DNA of 64,000 nt from Guyanagaster necrorhizus (Eukaryota > Basidiomycota > Agaricomycetes > Agaricales > Physalacriaceae): contig NW_025064881.1 of NCBI RefSeq assembly GCF_019112545.1, positions 256,309 through 320,308 on the forward strand. The letters run 5' to 3'. The first letter of the stretch is position 1. Every line of letters begins with the position of its first letter. A program made the translations under genes and the position numbers. Positions 60,238-64,000 of the stretch are shown here, piece after piece. The notes beneath the pieces are model-generated. The model was not told the DNA's origin and did no database searches. It saw only the letters and a list, made by a program, of their open reading frames with translations.

Positions 60238-62166
60238 TCAGTCCGTTGGGGGCCCTGGAAAGGAATGTAGGGACCTGTCGTCGGCGACGGGGCTTCTTGG
60301 AGTCGGGGGTCCTTCCTTTCGGACAATTCGGCCATCCTTGATTGTCCATCCCTGTGCGGTGGCCTCCGGGTCGTCCTTCTTCTCATCCGTGGGGGCTGGT
60401 CCACTTCCTTCGGCTTCGTCGGGTGGCGGTTGCCCTGCGAGGAGCCGGCTTCCCATGCCGGTCCAGGGATTTAGGTGGTAAACCCTTGGTGGGCCATGAG
60501 ATCGGGCCAGCCGGGATGCCGTGCTGCGGATGGCAGATGTGGCATCCGAATACCTCGACATTGCCGTTCGGATTGATGATGCTGTGGTTGTTATTCTGGA
60601 TGGCATGACACTCGGCGTCCACGGCATTGGTGCCTGTCGTTTGCCGAACCTTGGTCGGTATGGCGGCATTGCCATCATCTGATAATGTAAAAACTGCTGG
60701 TTGAAATTAAAAATAGCCTGCTCCGTTGCGGCATACTGTAAGATCTCCTCTCTCTCAACCGGATCTGTGGCCGTGTACCTTCTCCCCAGGGATGATCGTA
60801 ACCAGAGATCGTCCCGCCATAATTCAGCTATTTGCTCCTGGTATAGCCGAATAAATTCCTCCTCCCGCGCCTCCTGTTCTCGTTGCTTCTTCTGTTGTTC
60901 TTCACGCGTGGTGATATCGACGATGCTCCCCCACTCAAGGATGGGGTCCACCGCTCGGCCCCCTTGGTCCTCCTCCTCTGCCTCGTCGTCCCCGTCGGCC
61001 CCCTTGTCGGTGGTCCCCTCGAGGAGGGAACTGCCTTGCTGGCCGAAGGTTTCCAGAGCGGGTAGGCTGGGGCTGAGTGCTGGACTCGGCGTCCTCGGGT
61101 CTGGGTCGAGGAGTAGGCTCCCGGTCGGGCTGCTCCTCTTCTCCTTCTGCTGTCGGCGCCACTGCTCGGCGATACTGGCAGAAGTTTCTGTAGAAGTGGG
61201 GGCGGAGGAAGAGGGTGGCAATTGGCCCGTCGAGAACCCTTTTGAGGTCCCCGGTGGGGTCAATATGTTCGTCGTCTCCCCCGATTGATCCGAGGTCTGA
61301 CGATATCCGATCTCCCCTGATGGGAATATCGTCAGTTTCGGCGATGGTGTCTGTTCCGTATGAAAGCGGGTGGTCGTCGTCGAGGATTGCCTGCTCCCTG
61401 TAGTAGTAGTCGTCGGCCTCGACGGTTCCAGTAGTTGTCCTTGTTCGGGGATCGGGGACATTGGGGGGAGAGGTTGGCTTCCAGAACGGAAAGTCGGGAG
61501 TATCGAGGAAGTTGGCAAGGGCCCTTGGGGTTGGCCGTATTGTGTTTGGTACCACTGGACTACTCCTTGGTACGTGTCAGGCTCCCCCTCGCTCTTGCTC
61601 CATTCTACTGGCAGCCCTTGACGCTGCTTGCCAGTAGCAGACCTCGTTCCTGTTTGTGTCATCGAAGAAAGGGTCGGGACTACTGACCCTTGTTCCCCTC
61701 TGGCTACTTCTTGTTGATGAGACGTGTCGGGGTTCTCACTCGTCGATTCTTCTGTACCCTGGAGCCATCCGAATGGCATCCAGGGAGTCTCTAGCATGGC
61801 GCCCAATTCCAGATTGGGCGACGGTGGTTCTTGACGCAGTGACGCTGCGCTCGGAGGAGGGGAAGGGGGTGTTGGATCGGGATCATCGAAACCCTGTAGC
61901 CCAAGGGTTTCCAGGGTCTCGGATGATTGCTGACGGGGGTCTTGGGGGATATTCGTGCCGCTGCTGCTCCTCCTCTTCCCTAGAACGCCTTTCAGTTGAG
62001 CGCTCAGGCTCGTCTTCTGTTTCTTTGGGGTGTTGGACAGAGTTTCGGACAGAGGGAGGGATGTCGTGGAGGGGGAGGTCTGGCATGACATTTCGGAGAA
62101 TAGTACGGATGCGTTGGAACTCTTGATAATGTCGGATAGCCCAAGCGGTAATAGATTGGCGTCCAT
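60238..62166 (-). CDS. element B long leader ORF (642 codons)
   Basis: Uninterrupted 642-codon frame upstream of the capsid, low in complexity (Ser/Pro/Thr/Glu-rich). It has a conserved block 'EFIRLYQEQIAELWRDDLWL' and 'EILQYAATEQAIFNFNQQFL' near residues 460-520, shared with element A, plus 'LGLQGFDDPD' and 'LGAMLETPWMP' near residues 90-135. I do not recognise a domain; it may be an extended Gag N-terminus. It overlaps two other conserved frames (62293-61883 and 61555-60935). Confidence 0.7.
   Translation of the reverse strand: MDANLLPLGLSDIIKSSNASVLFSEMSCQTSPSTTSLPLSETLSNTPKKQKTSLSAQLKGVLGKRRSSSGTNIPQDPRQQSSETLETLGLQGFDDPDPTPPSPPPSAASLRQEPPSPNLELGAMLETPWMPFGWLQGTEESTSENPDTSHQQEVARGEQGSVVPTLSSMTQTGTRSATGKQRQGLPVEWSKSEGEPDTYQGVVQWYQTQYGQPQGPLPTSSILPTFRSGSQPLPPMSPIPEQGQLLEPSRPTTTTTGSRQSSTTTTRFHTEQTPSPKLTIFPSGEIGYRQTSDQSGETTNILTPPGTSKGFSTGQLPPSSSAPTSTETSASIAEQWRRQQKEKRSSPTGSLLLDPDPRTPSPALSPSLPALETFGQQGSSLLEGTTDKGADGDDEAEEEDQGGRAVDPILEWGSIVDITTREEQQKKQREQEAREEEFIRLYQEQIAELWRDDLWLRSSLGRRYTATDPVEREEILQYAATEQAIFNFNQQFLHYQMMAMPPYRPRFGKRQAPMPWTPSVMPSRITTTASSIRTAMSRYSDATSAIRSTASRLARSHGPPRVYHLNPWTGMGSRLLAGQPPPDEAEGSGPAPTDEKKDDPEATAQGWTIKDGRIVRKEGPPTPRSPVADDRSLHSFPGPPTD
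60935..61555 (-). CDS. element B overlapping ORF in second frame (206 codons)
   Basis: Lies wholly inside the 642-codon ORF, shifted by one base. 'HPLSYGTDTIAE', 'DDIPIRGDRI', 'GSIGGDDEHIDPTGDLKR' and 'FYRNFCQYRRAVAP' are matched in element A's frame 63558-62857 ('HPLSYGTDTIAE', 'EDIPVQGDGI', 'GTIGGDNEGIDPTGNLKR', 'FYRNFRRYRRAMAP'). In A the other frame has stops while this one is open, so this may be a genuine product. No known domain. Confidence 0.5.
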   Translation of the reverse strand: MVPNTIRPTPRALANFLDTPDFPFWKPTSPPNVPDPRTRTTTGTVEADDYYYREQAILDDDHPLSYGTDTIAETDDIPIRGDRISSDLGSIGGDDEHIDPTGDLKRVLDGPIATLFLRPHFYRNFCQYRRAVAPTAEGEEEQPDREPTPRPRPEDAESSTQPQPTRSGNLRPARQFPPRGDHRQGGRRGRRGRGGGPRGPSGGPHP

Positions 62167-62293
62167 GGCACAGCTGTATGATCACCAATAAACCGATCAG
62201 TGTTCCGATGATAGAAGCAAGGAGTTCGAAGAACTTGTGTGTAAAGTTTGGATCGGACGGATTTAAGGCAGGGGGCATTCGGTTTCTCAGCAC
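61883..62293 (-). CDS. element B first ORF with hydrophobic helix
   Basis: A 136-codon frame just inside the 5' LTR, starting MLRNRMPPALNPSDPN. Residues ~22-42 'FELLASIIGTLIGLLVIIQL' form a predicted membrane helix; an Arg/Glu-rich tail follows ('ERSTERRSREEEEQQ'). The same peptide is recognisable in element C at 47476-47640. It overlaps the 642-codon ORF from 62166 onward. A membrane segment here is unusual for Gypsy Gag. Confidence 0.6.
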   Translation of the reverse strand: MLRNRMPPALNPSDPNFTHKFFELLASIIGTLIGLLVIIQLCHGRQSITAWAIRHYQEFQRIRTILRNVMPDLPLHDIPPSVRNSVQHPKETEDEPERSTERRSREEEEQQRHEYPPRPPSAIIRDPGNPWATGFR

Positions 62294-62334
62294 AAATAGG
62301 CTTGAGAAAAGGAAGCAAGAAGTCTCAAACTAAT

Positions 62335-62828
62335 TGTTAGACTCAAACCCCACGTGACTATTAACACATGATGATAAACCGATTGAACCATGCACTTCAG
62401 GTTAAACAATCAGAGTTCACCGGATGTCAACGTTGTCGATGTGGGTCAAGGCTTTGACAAGTAGTAAGAGCTCGAGAGTAGTTTGGTGGAAATAAACTTT
62501 AGTTCGAGACTGGGGTGTTACAGCGAGAACTAAGCTACTTAAATACTGTTTAGCTATCATGCTATAAATAACTGTTCACAAAAGATATTGTCTGCTGTCG
62601 AGCTGTTCCCCCTTCTGTTGCTAGGCTTTCCACAAAGGCTGTTGTCTTGCTGTGGAGCTGTAGTCGTGCACTGCAATTTGAGGACAAAACGAGCATTGTC
62701 TCTCCCTTCACAGCATACAGCAGTGTAACAGGAGAATGACCGTCTTGGGTTGCTGTGTGGTTCCCATGGTCACGTGCACAGATAGGGGTCTTTTCCAGAA
62801 AGAGAAAGGAAATGGAAAAATCGTAACA
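62335..62828 (-). repeat. 5' LTR of element B (494 bp)
   Basis: TGTTAGACTC...ATCGTAACA on plus; same length as the 3' LTR. The GTTGT duplication follows at 62829-62833. Confidence 0.92.
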
Positions 62829-64000
62829 GTTGTCTGCATTAGTTCCCTTCTCATCCTCAGGGAGGGAACTGATGGGCGGGTTGTAAACTTCCAGCTCGGT
62901 TGGACTGGGGCTGCATACTGGGTCTGGCATCACTAGGTCCAGAGTGAGGAGTAGGCTGTCGCTTGGACTGCTCTAGTGGCTCCTCGATACTTGTTGTTGC
63001 TCCCGGCGCCATTGCTCTGCGATACCGGCGGAAGTTTCTGTAAAACTTCAGGTTGAGGAAAAGAGCCGTGAAGGCCCCATCGAGGAACCTCTTGAGGTTG
63101 CCGGTGGGGTCGATACCCTCATTGTCTCCCCCGATGGTGCCTCTTTCAGCTGGAATTCCATCTCCCTGGACTGGGATGTCCTCCATCTCTGCAATGGTAT
63201 CAGTCCCGTAAGATAATGGGTGGTTGTCATCGAGATGAGGCTGGGTCTCTTCCTCATGGTAGTCAGCCCAGGGATCAGACTCACTGGCAGGAGTGGCAGG
63301 TTCTCTGAAAGGCGAGTCAGGCATGGTGGTTCTAACGATGGTTGTGGTCCTACTACCTCCCTTGCCTCTTCTATGCTCCTCTGCTGCTTGTGCCTGGAGA
63401 TATCTCCCAAAGAGGGCATTCTCCCTTGTAATCTCGTTGTTGATATGTGCCTTTCCTGCCTGTACTTGGGAAGGTCTCGGGCACATCGTATCGGGTTCTC
63501 TCTTGAGGGACCCGAGACGATGGGGCTGGCTGGTCACGTTCTGCTTTGTACTGCTCATATGCTTTCTGCTCTGCTAGTATCACCCCCAACTGAGTGGTGC
63601 TCCAGCCTGTCAGCCTTGGCAGCAGCAGCTCGCCACCAGTGGTGCTCATTGCTGTCATCATGCCAGTAATCATTGTCTCTGTTGTCAATGCTGCTGTGTC
63701 ATGTAGATAGGGTATGTCGGGACCTGCAGCCCCTGGAACCACTTGTTCCTTGAGCCATCTGTGGGGCATCCAGGGAGTCTCTAGCATGGCGCCCAAGGCC
63801 AGTGCTAGAGATAGGGGTTGCTGGCCTGGTTGCTGCGATACTGTGCTGGGAGGATGAGATGGGGGTGTCAGGTCTGGGTCATCGAAACCCTGCAGCCCAA
63901 GGGTTGTCAGGGTTTCGGACAACTGCTGTCGGGGGTCGCAGGGGATATGTGTGCTGCTGATACTGCTCCTCTTCTTCTTCCCTAGCATGCCCTTGAGCCA
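62829..64000 (-). mobile_element. Ty3/Gypsy element A, 5' part (continues past the window)
   Basis: Gag leader of element A upstream of the B insertion. The minus frame 63988-63371 has 'LGLQGFDDPDLTPPSHPPS' and 'LGAMLETPWMPHRWL', homologous to the start of B's long ORF. The minus frame 63558-62857 (233 codons) is the counterpart of B's overlapping second-frame ORF and ends 'SLQPAHQFPP'. The frame equivalent to B's 642-codon ORF has at least two stops here. The 5' LTR of A must lie to the right of 64000. Confidence 0.8.

Larger units (their letters stand above)
54436..62828 (-). mobile_element. Ty3/Gypsy chromodomain element B, complete, 8393 bp
   Basis: Full-length copy with two 494-bp LTRs (54436-54929 and 62335-62828) and a perfect 5-bp target-site duplication GTTGT (54431-54435 and 62829-62833), inserted in the gag region of element A. 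On minus the order is: leader ORF with membrane-like helix, long leader ORF, capsid, zinc knuckle, protease, RT, RNase H, integrase, chromodomain, polypurine tract, LTR. About nine stops in gag-pol make this copy non-autonomous unless rare readthrough occurs. Chromodomain integrases in this clade direct insertion to H3K9-methylated chromatin, consistent with landing inside another element. Confidence 0.93.

Noticed and set aside
60701..61288. 195-codon plus frame over the Gypsy leader region
   Set aside because: Antisense shadow of the Ser/Pro-rich minus-strand ORFs; unlike the second minus frame, I saw no similar peptide in element A.
1..64000. CRISPR arrays, rRNA genes, bacterial operons or viral genomes
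   Set aside because: No regularly spaced short repeats, rRNA-like blocks or operon-like gene packing were seen; intron-rich genes and fungal retroelements explain the window.

Overview
This window looks like nuclear DNA of a basidiomycete fungus, most likely a mushroom-forming agaricomycete. Genes carry many 50-70 bp GT-AG introns. The gene families fit that group: a Zn(II)2Cys6 regulator with a fungal middle-homology domain, a basidiomycete-type tetraspanin, several F-box/LRR-like genes, and chromodomain Ty3/Gypsy plus Ty1/Copia elements. No prokaryotic, viral or CRISPR features were seen.

Layout. 0-5.4 kb holds decayed sequence: an F-box/LRR relic, a diverged ~0.9 kb tandem duplication whose units each carry a tRNA-like sequence on the minus strand, and an E(z)-type SET-domain relic next to a 113-bp direct repeat. 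5.6-8.8 kb is a multi-exon Zn2Cys6 transcription factor (minus). 9.15-9.9 kb is a non-autonomous terminal-inverted-repeat element. 11.0-11.45 kb has small repeats. 12.96-14.6 kb is an F-box gene with a frameshift (minus). 15.6-16.7 kb is a short-chain dehydrogenase pseudogene (minus). 17.3-17.9 kb is a small coiled-coil, tail-anchored protein gene (plus). 18.5-20.5 kb is a nearly CpG-free island with the 3' end and LTR of a Copia element.

21.2-31.4 kb is the best gene block. Three paralogues of a predicted mitochondrial RRM-like protein share a four-exon structure: two in tandem on minus and one on plus. A tetraspanin lies between them and an F-box gene follows. 31.4-38.6 kb contains nothing I can name. 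Another F-box gene lies at 38.6-39.9 kb.

From 41.4 kb to the right edge the window is retroelement DNA: a CpG-depleted Copia relic (about 42.8-45.9 kb), then three related chromodomain Gypsy elements nested in one another. Element C (plus, from 46.91 kb) is interrupted by element A (minus, from 47.93 kb). Element A is interrupted inside its gag region by element B (minus, 54,436-62,828), which has two 494-bp LTRs and a perfect GTTGT target-site duplication. Most stop codons and LTR differences are CpG-to-TpG/CpA changes, the mark of cytosine methylation. Two traits of this Gypsy family are unusual: a small ORF with a membrane-helix-like segment upstream of gag, and a second reading frame in the gag leader that is conserved between A and B.
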